Positions 1 through 10,799 are shown, counted from the stretch's first letter. The stretch is 64,000 nt of DNA from Megaustenia siamemsis (GCA_032433765.1 JAVIAB010000024.1:15483126-15547125), one strand, 5' to 3'. Notes: a model not told the origin generated them from the sequence alone. Translations and numbers: made by a program.

Positions 1-11
1 AAATGAAATGT

Positions 12-2032
12 CTCCGGCTTGGTATAGAACCATTGATCTGAGATTTAACAAGCCGCTATCGTAAAAACGATTTACTTAATAAAACGTAGTAGCCATCAAG
101 AAAATTTTTAACATAGGCTAAGTAATTGTTATGCAGCACTCAGTGAAATAGACTTAGATATCAATGAAATATGGGACTCACAGAGCAAAATACTAATGAC
201 AGCAGCAGAATCAAGTGCTGGACTGAAGAAAATGGAAAAACAAGCTTGGATTTCAGACACTACATGGAAATACATCAAAGAAAGAAGAGAAGCGAAGAGA
301 GCCATGACTAATGTAAAGACAGATCTTGGAAAGGTCCTGGCAAAATCAACATACAAAGATTTGACAACAAAATAAAAAGTTCAGCAAGAAGAGATACAAG
401 AGCTTATATAGACAATTTGGCAGAGAAAGCAGAGACAGCTGCAATTACAGGAGACAGCAGAACTCTCTATACTGTACAAAAGATGCCGACAAACACCTAT
501 ACATCCAGTGGAACACCAATTCTAGACAAATCTGGATTAATGCTAACAACAAGCGCAGACATAAAAGCCCTTTGGGCGGAACACTTCAAAGAAATTCTTA
601 ACCATCCACTACCTCACAGTTTAATAGATTTTGAAGCTGAAACACTAGCAGCAGAATTAGATGTAAATTTAGATGACTTCACCTTGAGCAAAATAGAAAC
701 CACCTTAAAGTGTATGGCCAATAATAAGGCTGCTGGAGAGGATAAGTTAACAGCTGAGATCCTCAAGGCAATTGATAGCCATAATTTAATACATCTCCAG
801 AAAATGTTCAACATCATTTGGTAAGCAGAGTCAACGCCTCATAAATGGAAAAAAGGAATCATTGTTAAGATTCCAAAAAAGGGCAATCTCAGAGATTGTA
901 ACAACTGGAGAGGTGTGACACTTTTGTCAGTTGCCTCCAAGTTATTCTGCAAAATCATCCTAAATAGAATAAAGGATTCAATAGATACAGTAATGCATGA
1001 AGAACAGGCTGGGTTTAGAAAAGGGAGAAGCTGCCTTGACCACATTTTTACTCTACGACTTATATTGGAGGAACACATTGAAAAGCAAAAACCTTTTGTA
1101 CTTAACTTCATCAACTTCAAAAATGCATTTGACAGTATTCATAGAGATTCTTGGTGAAAAATTCTGAAGCAATATGGCTTACCATCAAAAATTATAAATA
1201 TTATTAAAGACATGTATGATGGTTACACATGTGCAGTTCGAACAAAGGAAGGACTGAGCGAATGTTTCCTAATAGAAACTGGAGTTAAACAAGGATGTAT
1301 TTTATCAACCTTGTTATTTGGAGTTGTTATGGACTTCATAATGAAGAAATGCTACACTGGTAATAAAGGCATCGAATGGATACAAGGAGACCATTTGGAG
1401 GACCTTGACTTTGCTGATGATATTGTTCTCATCAGCAGTCAGATAAAAACAATGCAGGAAAACACAAATGAACTATCATCAATAGCCAGCAAAATTTAAA
1501 AACACAACACTTAGACTATTCAAATCAAATGTACTATCAACCCTTACATATGCGTGTGAAAGCTGGAAAACAACAAGAGACATAGAAACAAAGTTGAATG
1601 TATTCGAAAATAAATGTCTAAGGAAAATACTTGGTATAGCATGGAACGAATTCAAAACAAACGAGGAAATTAGAGAAATCGCCAATCAACCACTAATATC
1701 TTCAGTAATAAAGAAAAGACGATGGTCATATGTTAGACGTGTGATGAGAAGAGATAATAACCAAATAGCAAAGCAAGCCCTCATGTGGGAAACAACAGGT
1801 AAGAGGAAAAGAGGAAGACCCAGAGAGACACTGAGAAGAACATTGAAGAGAGAGGCAAGAGCAGCAGGAATTGGCTCCCTCAATGAGATAGAACTGCTTG
1901 CACAGAACAGAGACAAATGGCGAGATTTGATAAAATGTTTTTCAAAGAATTGAAAACTGCTAGAATGGGAGTTTGGATGGGAGAGTGTCTACACCCTATG
2001 GGCCGGTTACGACTCAAAAGGTCAATAGATAG
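12..2032 (+). mobile_element. L-E non-LTR retrotransposon (LINE), broken copy with target-site duplication
   Basis: This is a degenerate LINE that once encoded a reverse transcriptase. In order I see the lysine/arginine-rich region before the RT domain (about 150-372), the RT fingers (417-824), the block ending in NNWRGVTLLS and QAGFRKGRSCLDH (about 822-1157), motif A as NFKNAFDSI, motif B around GVKQGCILS, and the catalytic motif FADD at 1410-1421. After about 1497 an internal deletion joins straight to the C-terminal block (1510-1951) with CLRKILGIAWNEFKTNEE and a GKRKRGRPRETLRR stretch. Several in-frame stops (for example at 1155 and near 1498) make it inactive. The 3' end carries the tail block TATGGGCCGGTTACGACTC followed by GATA repeats. 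The direct repeat AAATGAAATGT at 1-11 and 2033-2043 is a plausible target-site duplication and would make this a whole insertion of about 2 kb. Confidence 0.85.
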
Positions 2033-2110
2033 AAATGAAATGTGCCAGATGTGACAAGAGGTGAGAACACAATCAACAACACTACATATACAACAGACAT
2101 AGAGGACATC

Positions 2111-2370
2111 GCGGAGCCGCGATAGCTCAGTGGTTAGTGAACTGGACTACCACGGACAAGGGGTAGGGTTCGATCCCAACTGATGGCTTCCGGGTTCACC
2201 CAGCCTTAAATGGGTACCAGATTTTTTTCTGGGAAAGTAAAGCAGCACGGGCGTAATACTGACCACATTACCCCAAAAATCATGTGCTGAAGGTCTGTAA
2301 AATATAGGGTCACTAACACCATATTTCCCTATACGCCACTTGGCGCGACGGGGGTACTTTACTTACTTTT
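2111..2370 (+). mobile_element. SINE1 copy, tRNA-derived, perfect 12-bp target-site duplication
   Basis: The tRNA-like head reads GGAGCCGCGATAGCTCAGTG and contains a Pol III A box (TAGCTCAGTGG) and B box (GGTTCGATCCC). The body ends in a short hairpin near ACGCCACTTGGCG and a T-rich tail. ATAGAGGACATC at 2099-2110 is repeated at 2371-2382, so the insertion is bounded exactly. It landed inside the target-site duplication of the neighbouring L-E tail, so it is younger. Confidence 0.92.
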
Positions 2371-2382
2371 ATAGAGGACATC

Positions 2383-2480
2383 TATCTATTTATCTATTGG
2401 CCTTTCGAGTCATAGCCAGCCCATAGGGCATAGACCAAGATACTCCTTCATCTGAAATTCTGTTCTAGCAGTTTTCAATT
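2383..2480 (-). mobile_element. L-E 3' tail only, inverted relative to the large L-E copy
   Basis: This is a severely 5'-truncated L-E copy: only the last 100 bases before the (GATA)n tail remain, antisense to the copy at 12-2032. CAGACATAGAGGACAT occurs at 2481-2496 and at 2094-2109, a 16-bp target-site duplication that is now split from the element by the SINE1 insertion. Confidence 0.8.
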
Positions 2481-2640
2481 CAGACATAGAGGACATGCTA
2501 AAAAAAATGGACAGAATACTAGATACTCTCAGGAATGCAACAGCAAAAGAGGCCAGACAGAATGCAAAAGACCACAAACTCTCTCCCCTTCGTGCAGAAA
2601 GATAAATGGGGAAGGAAAGAGAAACAGTAAAACCCTAGTT

Positions 2641-2869
2641 ATTCTATATTAACCCTAGCTAACGATTCCTATACCTGTGACTCCATTATCATGATTCCAT
2701 AGTAAAATTTTCTACCACTTAAATGTCACATTTTGAGTTTTCAAAATCAAACTTTCTTTGAACTTTTGCTACCCAGCAGTATGTTTACACAACACTAGAA
2801 ATGGGGATTGGATGCGGTAATCATTTTCTGATTTACAGTCCGTTTTTAGCCTATAACAACCACATGGCT
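2641..2869. other. Unassigned AT-rich sequence
   Basis: No open frame, exon-like segment or repeat partner was recognised here. Confidence 0.5.
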
Positions 2870-3235
2870 CCCATGCTACCTTTGTCTTATCACACAGCGG
2901 CCATTATCCATAATTTTAGCCCATATGTTCGGCGCCTTCTTCATTTTGTTTGCTGACTTTCCCAAATTGCGAAGGTTTCTTTAATGTCATACCGATGGCA
3001 GAGGAGATTTCCTCCGTTATGAGAGAAAGAAAAGGAAAAAAAAATGAGTTTCTTAAAAATTGGCTGATTTAAAAAAAATAAAACATGCGCGTTTATGATA
3101 TCATAGTACTTTTTTAACTAAGTGATAGAACAAAAATAATACAACATCAAGGAAAAGAAATAAAACACTCAGGGGTCACCGATAGTATAATAGTTAATTA
3201 GGTATGGGAGGAGGGGGGAGGGGTAAATGTTTGCC
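2870..3235 (-). repeat. U1, unclassified ancient interspersed repeat
   Basis: On the - strand this matches the + strand of 56495-56900: both carry the block around GTGACCCCTGAGTGTTT, a T-rich stretch, then GAGGAAATCTCCT/GGAGATTTCCTC and a GGGAAA(G/C)TCAG motif in the same order. No protein motif or clear terminal repeats were seen. Part of it (around TTTCTTTAATG) also resembles the SINE3 body. Confidence 0.45.
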
Positions 3236-3955
3236 TATAGGAAACTGTCAAATTCCCAAAAAATGTATTTTTAGGTGGTAATTTTTACTATGGAATTGCA
3301 ATCTAGGGTTAATAGAAGAATTGTTTTTAATCATGGTTTTTTTTCTTGATGTCAATGCTTGAGTTTCAAATTTGACTAGTAATGCCAATATGAACTCTGA
3401 AAAAAAAACTAAAAATAAAATGCCAAAAAATTTGCTCTGCAATCATTGTCTTCTAGCTTTTTGTTATTTTTTTTTTTGAGCATTTCATTAATTCACTTTA
3501 ATATTTTAGCATAGTTATCTTGAATATTCCTGTAATTCACTTTCAAGTTTCAGCATTTCACTTGTATAATCCAATATTTTACTATAATATTTAAGCATTT
3601 CACTTGAGCTTTTCAGCATTCCACTATTTCTGAAGCATTTTTAAATTTCATTACAGATCTTTCAGATCTCTGCTTTCGCCTGCGTCTCTTGCTTGTATTC
3701 TTGCTGCTGTCATTACATTTTCCAATCCTTTCATATGGCAATAACACAATGAAAATTGGGTTTGTCCTCTTTATATTTTTTTATCATTATTCTCTTGATT
3801 GTGTTTTCTTGTCTCTATTCTTTTTTTGTGTGTGTGTTTTTTTTTTTTTTTTTTTTTTGCTTCTTTTATTTTTTAGACTTAAGACTTTAGAACAGATTGT
3901 TGTCACTGCAGGCATTCCCATATAGGGGATGTATATTTCAAGACTATATATAACA
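3236..3955. other. AT-rich sequence with poly-T run; no gene seen
   Basis: The segment holds repeated short motifs of the type AGCATTTCACTTGA (about 3480-3620) and a run of about 20 T at 3838-3858. Open frames here are low-complexity artefacts. Confidence 0.55.
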
Positions 3956-4215
3956 GAGCCGCGATACCTCAGTGGTTAGTGAACTGGACTACAAAGGACA
4001 AGAGGTAGGGTTCGATCCCAACCGACGGCTTCCGGGTTCACCCAGCCTTAAATGGGTACATGATTTATTCTGGGAAAGTAAAGCGGCACGGGCGTAATAC
4101 CGACCACATTACCCCAAAAATCATGTGCTGAAGGTCTGTAAAATGTATGGTCACTACCACCATATTCTCTATACGCCACTTGGCGTGACGGGGGTACTTA
4201 ACCTTTTTTTTTTTT
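3956..4215 (+). mobile_element. SINE1 copy
   Basis: The full tRNA-like head and body are present with a B box GGTTCGATCCC; the A box has one change (TACCTCAGTGG). The tail is a T run. The flanks are both AT-rich (TATATAA), so the duplication cannot be set precisely. Confidence 0.88.
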
Positions 4216-4620
4216 TATATAATAAAACAGAAGAAGTGAAAGGTGTGGCTAGAGACTGAGATCCTTTCAAACGGTTTGTGGTGAATGAAACGATCACAAA
4301 GTACATGTGACCCAATGATGTTTCAAGATTAGCCATAGCTGTTTGTCACTGATACTTTAGGCAATATGTTCATTTGTGACTTTCCAGTAAGATAAATATA
4401 TGTATAATTCTTATATTATACATTCAAAGTGATTATAAAAATCTGGATCTTAAAACTTTAAAACTTTTGTGGTGAAAAATTGAATATTGCATTCCCCGAA
4501 ACTTTCAGATTTGTCATTTCTTTGATCTTTTTGTTGTGAAATTTATTTTACAAAAATATCATTCTTTATTTTACTAAAATATCATTCTTACGAGATGTAA
4601 ATATTTAATTATCATCAAGT
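4216..4620. other. AT-rich sequence, nothing recognised
   Basis: No frame, exon or repeat partner was found by eye. Confidence 0.5.
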
Positions 4621-5085
4621 ACCATGCCTGCTGCGTAGACTATCATGTCTCTCCACAAGTTTCGATCTCATCAATTATTCATCATTTCTGTTGTTGACCT
4701 TCTGCCAAGCCATTCTCTTAAGCTGTTTGGTATATTTTCTCTTTGCTTCCCTCTATCTCTTCGTCCCTCAATTTTCCCAGTTGTCATTATATATTTCAGC
4801 TGTTCCCTTCTCATTGCATGGCCAAAAAATGAAAATTGTTTCTTCCTAATATTGGATATTAGCTCTCTTTTTTGCTTTGGTCTCATTCAGAACATTTTTA
4901 TTACTCTTCTTAGATATCCATGGTATTCTCAACATGCTTCTGTTAAACCACATTTCTACCACCTCCAGTGATTTTCTTGTCTGTTGTCCTACCATGATTC
5001 ATATCCATATGTTACAACTGGCTCTACATAACATTTAAGAACTCTTTTTCTTGTTTCTATTGTCAAAAAATAGATTGCACAGTAG
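4621..5085 (-). mobile_element. L-D LINE fragment, C-terminal part of the reverse-transcriptase ORF
   Basis: The - strand encodes the post-RT block typical of these LINEs, with RKKQFSFFGHAMRREQLKY and GKIEGRRDRGKQREN, then the end LREWLGRRSTTEM. It is closely related to the + strand copy at 46804-47256. It is 5'-truncated and carries stops, so it is not functional. Confidence 0.75.
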
Positions 5086-5294
5086 CTTCCTCATTTTTTC
5101 AATAATAAATATTTACTTGAGCTGTATGTTTTGTGTGTGATGTCACAAGCTGAAACCACATGTATAAAATATCATTTTTATGAATGAATGAAATATACTA
5201 GACTTCTAATATCAGCATCCATAAACAAAGCAATGTTTCAATGATTAGAATTAAAATGCTACTTTGAGATGAAAACAAACAGCTGTGAGACTCA

Positions 5295-5700
5295 ACATAA
5301 CTATTTCTCTTGTCTCCATTGTCAAGAGTTAGTTTAATAATATCTTTTTTGTTTTATGAAATACAACCTCTGCCTGAGCTGTTCTTCACCTCAACTCTGT
5401 TGTGCATATGCCACCCAAAGTCAAATATCATCACAGTATCATCATCATCAAGTGCCGTCTCCGCATTGAAGGTTGGCTACCATAGAGCGCCATTCCACTC
5501 TGTCTCTTGCTTTGATGGTGCAGATTGTCATAGGTTGACTTGTCCATCTTTTGATGTTACTCGTCCATATTAGTCTTGGTCTGCCTCTGCCTCTTTTACC
5601 TTGTATTTTCCCTTCCAATATTACTTTTATTAGGCTGTTGTGTCTTTTAACATGCCCCAAAAATTTCATCACAGTATATTACATTGAAAAGAAAAAGAGT
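5295..5700. repeat. U2, unclassified repeat split by an L-F insertion
   Basis: 5295-5435 and 5678-5700 together match 12120-12265 (shared blocks around GAAATAC(A/G)(A/G)CCTCTGCCTGAGC and ATTGAAAAG). The L-F fragment sits between the two halves and is bounded by its own target-site duplication, so U2 is the older element. Confidence 0.55.
5440..5665 (-). mobile_element. L-F LINE 3' fragment with 12-bp target-site duplication
   Basis: The - strand encodes FLGHVKRHNSLIKVILEGKI, a KRGRGRPRL block and KARDRVEWRSMVANLQCG, followed by a (GAT)n tail (seen as ATC repeats on the + strand). TCATCACAGTAT at 5428-5439 and 5666-5677 flanks it exactly. Confidence 0.85.
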
Positions 5701-5775
5701 ATCTGGGTCTATGCACTATGGGCCGGTCATGACTCAAATGGTCAATAGATAGATAGATATAGATAGATAGATATA
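5701..5775 (+). mobile_element. L-E 3' tail with GATA repeats
   Basis: Only the terminal block CTATGGGCCGGTCATGACTC and GGTCAATAGATAGATAG remains, the minimal trace of a 5'-truncated L-E insertion. Confidence 0.7.
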
Positions 5776-5837
5776 ATATTGCTATATTAATATTGTATAA
5801 TATATTGATCTCTGTATTATATTGATAATATAATATT
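5776..5837. other. AT-rich spacer containing left target-site duplication of L-A
   Basis: ATATAATATT at 5828-5837 is repeated at 6580-6589. Confidence 0.6.
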
Positions 5838-6579
5838 AAATGAGCATACTTGATGAGAGATCACAACAGCTGGGACTAAAGATTAATAGTGATAAGACCA
5901 ACATTATGAGAATTAATGCAGTTGGCAATAACCAGATAAAATTAGGAGAAATACCACTACTAGACGTACAATCTTACATATATCTGGGCAGTAATATAGA
6001 TAAAGAGGGAGGAACAGAAAATGATACCAAAATAAGAATATCAAAAGCAAGAGGAGCTTTTGTTGCACTGGGTAACATACGGAAATCCAAAGAAATTAGG
6101 TTAAATACAAAAATAAAAATTTTCAACTCAAATGTTAAGCCGGTCCTATTATATGGCTGTGAAACATGGAGAACAACAAAATTGACAATCATGAAGATAC
6201 AGACTTTCATTAATGGATGCTTACACAGAATAAAAGGATGGAAATTGCAGGACAAAATCACTAACATAGAATTATGGAATTGTACCAAGCAAATACCAGT
6301 GGATAAAGAGATACAGTGAAGACAATGGTGCTGGATAGGACACACACTGTGGAAGCCAACTGAGAGTATTACACAACAGGCCCTTTTTTGGAATCCCCAG
6401 GGGAAAAGACAAAGAGAAAGACCAAGGAATTCTTGGAGAAGACAGATAGAAGCAGAGATGAAGATGATGGGGAAAACATGGAATGACTGCCAAAGAATGG
6501 CAAAAAACAGATCGACTTTGAAAGTGTTTGTTGAAGACCTATGCACCACAGGGAGCTAAAAAGGTAGAAGAAGAAGAAG
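5838..6579 (+). mobile_element. L-A LINE, 5'-truncated copy with (GAA)n tail
   Basis: The frame 5840-6319 encodes the region after the RT catalytic motif: LGLKINSDKTNIMRIN, YIYLGSNIDKEGG, RISKARGAFVALGNIRKSKE and LLYGCETWRTTKL. A stop at 6317-6319 then interrupts a C-terminal basic block (6320-6530). The copy ends GGTAGAAGAAGAAGAAG and is flanked by a 10-bp direct repeat. It begins within a few bases of the same codon at which the copy at 14412-15525 begins. Confidence 0.88.
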
Positions 6580-6589
6580 ATATAATATT

Positions 6590-6816
6590 GGAATAATATT
6601 GAACAGTGTGTTTTCTAAATATGTTTATTATGTGTTAGACTGAGACTTGTTTTTTCACACAAAGTACCTTTCAGTTTTAAAGTTATTACTTGTTATGAGT
6701 GGTATTGTTTCTAATAAATGACAATGCTGTTGCCACAAGAGGTCTTTGTTTCCTTTGTTATTGTAAATGATTCACCCATAAGATAATATTAGTTCTGTGT
6801 AGCACTTTTCTCATAT
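6590..6816. other. Unassigned AT-rich sequence
   Basis: Nothing recognised. Confidence 0.5.
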
Positions 6817-7226
6817 TTCAAAAGCTAAACATTGATTTGTTAGCCAAAAGCTAAACACTGATTTGTTAGCCTAAAGCTAAGCACTGATTTGTTAGCCTAA
6901 AACAAACACTGATTTGTTAGCCTAAAGCTAAACACTGATTTGTTAGCCTAAAGCTAAACACTGATTTGTTAGCCTAAAGCTAAACACTGATTTGTTAGCC
7001 TAAAGCTAAACACTGATTTGTTAGCCTAAAGCTAAACACTGATTTGTTAGCCTAAAGCTAAACACTGATTTGTTAGCCTAAAGCTAAACACTGATTTGTT
7101 AGCCTAAAGCTAAACACTGATTTGTTAGCCTAAAGCTAAACACTGATTTGTTAGCCTAAAGCTAAACACTGATTTGTTAGCCTAAAGCTAAACACTGATT
7201 TGTTAGCCTAAAGCTAAACACTGACT
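6817..7226. repeat. Minisatellite, 26-bp unit, about 16 copies
   Basis: The unit is TAAAGCTAAACACTGATTTG followed by TTAGCC. Most internal units are identical; the first few at the left edge carry substitutions, which is what is expected if expansion is recent in the centre and right. Confidence 0.95.
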
Positions 7227-8329
7227 TGTTTGAGCAAGCTTGCTTTTCTCTAAATTGTTCTTTTACCTCTATTCATGATCTATTATATTGGATCCTTGAT
7301 ATGCACTCTTTGTCACTTGCTTTAATTTTATGCTTTGCGTTTCCAAAGTATTTTTCTTTGTTTTTGCATTATATTTTTATGTGTCAATTTTTACTATATT
7401 TTTTTCTATAAATATTTTTTCTTTTTTTTTTAATTTCTTATTTCTAAAATATCTTTGTTATTTTTTATGTATTTTTAAAAAATTATTTCTCAAATTGTCT
7501 ATTTGAATGCCTTTTTCTGTATTTTTATTTAATTTTTTCTCTTTCAATTTTATACTTATAATTTTCAGGTAAAAATGAGGTGTTATATATTATTTGCTTG
7601 CTGATGTAATGTTATTAAATAATGAATTAAACATATAAAATAAATTAAGTTTGTGAAATTAATATTTATAAAACTAATAAATTATTACTGAATTCACTTG
7701 AATCCATTAATCATAAATAAACAGTAATTCACCTGGAAGTTATTGGTAATTAAATCTGTTCAGAGTTAAATAAATATTATTTCATACCAATTATTTGTTA
7801 TTTCAAATAGTTAATTAAGTATGAGTTCTTATGAATTATTTCTGATTTCAGTCAGTTTAAAGATACTGATATTTTTATTTGTTGCAATTATCTGTTTAAT
7901 TTAAATTATAAAAATTGAACAACAATATTATTGTTTATAAAGTAAATTTGTATGTACAAGTAATTTATATGTTTAAACAAATAATTAGCAATTTATCCTT
8001 ATTATGTGCCTTTCATTGACAACTTCCTGTCTTTGTTGTTTGTCAGGTCATTGTTGAAATTTTAAAAATATTATATAATGCTCTATCTATCTCTCTCTCT
8101 CCTCTCTTTCTCACTCTCTCTCTCTCACTTAGAAATTGTAACTGATATTTAAAATTTCTTGAAAGGCTACCTTTGAGCATTTTATGATCTAAACATAATG
8201 TGACGGTTTCTTATCAACATTACCCTCCAATTTCTCAATGCATGAATATCTCTGTAAGTGCATCATTATTAAATATTATTATTCCATTTTATTATTTATT
8301 CTACAAATCCACATCTCATTAAGTAAGTA
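7227..8329. other. Very AT-rich stretch with short CT run; no gene seen
   Basis: Poly-T rich sequence around 7330-7560 and a CT microsatellite at about 8086-8128. Open frames are compositional artefacts. Confidence 0.6.
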
Positions 8330-8602
8330 ATATATGGGGTGTCTACATGCCTTATGGCATATGGGGAAATAGGTTATTAATGCCCACATTTTTTAACGAC
8401 CAATGGTACAATTTATAGGTGATGTGGTTGGTCTCACTCTGGGTTGCCCTGTTTTCCAAGAGAAAATCTCTACTACCCGAGAGGCTGGGTGAACCCCAAA
8501 GCCATATCAGTCTGAAAAGAAATTACCAAATTTGGGAATTACACTTGGGCCCTTCTGATCAATAGTGTGTGAACTAACCACTCAGCCACCTCTGCTTCCC
8601 AC
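8330..8602 (-). mobile_element. SINE2 copy (older tRNA-derived family)
   Basis: On the - strand the head contains a A-box-like TGGCTGAGTGGTT near 8570-8590, followed by a decayed B box. The body shares GGCTGGGTGAACCCC and the ACTTTAC-type end with SINE1 but is diverged. Related copies are at 51680-51895 and 58375-58955. Confidence 0.7.
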
Positions 8603-8640
8603 TTCAAGTAATATTTGTGTTTGATTATTAGCTGCACTTG

Positions 8641-8901
8641 GGAGCCGCGATAGCTCAGTGGTTAGTGAACTGGACTACAAAGGACAAGAGGTAGGGTTCG
8701 ATCCCAACCGATGGCTACCAGGTTCACCCAGCCTTTAATGGGTACCATATTTTTTTCTGGGAAAGTAAAGCGGTACGGGCGTAATACCGACCACATTACC
8801 CCAAAAATCATGTGCTGAAGGTCTGTAAAATTTATGGTCACTAACACCATATTCCCTATATGCCACTTGGCGTGATGGGGGTACTTTACTTTTTTTTTTT
8901 A
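8641..8901 (+). mobile_element. SINE1 copy with 14-bp target-site duplication
   Basis: Both Pol III boxes are intact (TAGCTCAGTGG, GGTTCGATCCC). ATTAGCTGCACTTG at 8627-8640 and ATTAGCTGTACTTG at 8902-8915 flank it, with one mismatch. The poly-T tail lies inside the duplication and so belongs to the element. Confidence 0.93.
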
Positions 8902-8915
8902 ATTAGCTGTACTTG

Positions 8916-9109
8916 ACTTGAATCCATACATCAGAGTACATATTTGGAAGAAAAAAAACAATCATTGCTGCATTTATCCCATTTCTGGGGTATGCCAGAT
9001 TGACCTATAGAAGTCTAGGGTATAAAGGGCCACAAGCCAAGCACAGCTGTGCCATCTCATAGTGGTGATCATGTCCCTCTACAATTATCATTTGCCTTTA
9101 ACAAAGTTA
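8916..9109. other. Unassigned sequence
   Basis: No repeat partner was recognised. Confidence 0.4.
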
Positions 9110-9560
9110 CAAGTATTTAGAGAACAAAAATACTTAGCAAGCACACACAATTTCAGACTGTTAAACTCTTTTGTAATACCTGTATTAACATGTGGATGTT
9201 GCAGCTGGAAATGAACCCAAGCTATAGAATAGAGACTAAATATAAAATGGAGAGCCTTTACACAAAATGAAACTAAAAGAAGAAATCAAAGAAGAATACA
9301 TATCAAGCTACATATGGAGAAGATGTTGGCAGTACATCAGTTGTGTGCTCAGATGGATGACAGAAAACTCCAATGCTAGATCTTCACATGGACACCGGAT
9401 GGTAAAAGAAAACAATAAACACTAAAAGGAATTCTGAGAAGAAAAATCAATAGAAAGAGTCACCTATGGGCTTAAGAACATAATAAGACCTAGCAATAAA
9501 TAGTCAGAAGTGGAGAGTTATGATTTTCACCGTAAGTGCCATCTTCAATCTGAGAGGAAC
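9110..9560 (+). mobile_element. Heavily decayed LINE C-terminal fragment
   Basis: In shifting frames the + strand shows the familiar post-RT pattern (LLNSFVIPVLTCGCCSW, then a basic GKRKQ-type block and a final short acidic/tryptophan segment). Many stops and frameshifts are present. Family not assigned. Confidence 0.45.
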
Positions 9561-9582
9561 AAACTAACAACTTTCTGTCTGT

Positions 9583-10490
9583 TCTTCTTCTTCTTCTTCT
9601 TCTTTTCTCTTTTCACTGATACCTAAAAGGTGTCGTGGTTATATCATTTGCCATTCTTGAGCTGCTCGAACTGTCTGAATTAGTGACTTTCCTTTGTTGC
9701 TACATGTCTCTGTCACTGCATCTATCCATCTTCTTCTGGATCTTCCTCTTGGTCTTTTTCCATGCATTCCCGAGAAGAATGCCCTTGATGGTGATTGATA
9801 AGGATTCATTCTGACCAGGTGGCCAAGCCATTTAAGTTGTTGTTGTTCTATATATTCTTGGCAGGGTTTTGTTCCTACTATTTTTCTTATGGTTTCATTT
9901 GGTATTCTATTTCTTCTTGTGTTGTTTGTTACTTTTCTCAAGCAATGCATCTCACATGTATTGATATTTCTTAAATGTGATTTAGAAAGGGTCCATATTT
10001 GACTTTCATAGCACAAAGTTGGTATGAAGATGCTATTTATCATTTGTTGTTTAGCTGGTATAGAAATGTTAGGATGTCTTAGCAATGATGAAAGCTGGTA
10101 TGTGACAGCATTTGCTTTTTGTATTCTCATGTCAATTTCTCTGTCTAGTTTTCCATCTTCTGTGAACATTGTGCCTAAATACTTGAATTCCTCTACTTGT
10201 TTTATTTCTTTATCTTTGATCTTAATGTTTAATGGGTGTCTTAATTTGCTTATTCTTATAGCCTCTGTTTTTGCTGTGTTAATTTTCATACTGTAGTTTG
10301 TGCAGCTTTTATCTAGAGATGTTAAATGCTGTTGTAGCAGGTTTTCATCCTCATATATTAGGCATTGGTCATCTGCGAATAGTAGCTCGTTGATGTTGGA
10401 GTTTTCTACCTCTATGTTATTATTTGTTAATTTTTCCTTATTAATAACACAAGAACGCTTGAATTTCTTTTACTACGGGCATTGAAATTC
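9583..10490 (-). mobile_element. L-B LINE, 5'-truncated, 216-codon open frame kept
   Basis: On the - strand the RT catalytic motif FADD lies at 10368-10379 (context INELLFADDQCLIYEDEN). The open frame 10289-9639 continues with EEFKYLGTMFTEDGKLDRE, CYESQIWTLSKSHL, KWLGHLVRMNPYQSPSRAFF and GKRPRGRSRRRWIDAVTE, the standard C-terminal end of such LINE polymerases. The 3' end carries an AAGAAG-rich tail. The long open frame suggests a fairly young copy, but the endonuclease and RT N-terminus are missing. Confidence 0.85.
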
Positions 10491-10554
10491 ACTTATATCT
10501 TAAATTTGACTTCCATCGAAAATTTTATTGTGTTGCCAGCACAGTCACACACCG

Positions 10555-10799
10555 GAAGTCTCTACAGTTATTCATCATTTCTCTTGTTGACTTCAAACCA
10601 AATATCTGTCTCCTTTTCCCTCAATTTTCTTTGTTGTCACAATATGTTTCAGTTGTTCCCTCACATTATATGACCACACAAATTTATAATTGTTTTCCCA
10701 GGATGATGGTAATAGACTATTTATTGCTTGGACCATTTTTCAAAATGTCTTAATTAGCTGTCAAAGATATTCTGTACATTCTTTTGTAAAACCACATTT
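10555..10799 (-). mobile_element. L-D LINE fragment, decayed
   Basis: Aligns by eye with the 3' part of the L-D copy at 4621-5085 (shared ATTATTCATCATTTCT and the CAGTTGTTCCCT region) with internal deletions. Confidence 0.5.

Larger units (their letters stand above)
2044..2640 (+). other. Old sequence interrupted by two insertions; weak coding-like frame
   Basis: Apart from the two insertions listed next (2111-2370 and 2383-2480) this is older sequence. With the insertions and their duplications removed mentally, one frame stays open from about 2050 to a stop near 2606. It is rich in K, E, R and D and includes DIEDMLKKMDRILDTLRN, which could form a coiled coil. That would fit an ORF1-type protein of an older LINE, but I do not recognise a family and see no splice sites of quality. 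Confidence 0.3.

Noticed and set aside
3689..3925. 78-codon hydrophobic frame
   Set aside because: Produced by poly-T sequence; no homologous look and no signals.
8641..8720. Functional tRNA gene in the SINE1 heads
   Set aside because: The same sequence recurs 11 times with a constant non-tRNA body and target-site duplications; it is a SINE head.
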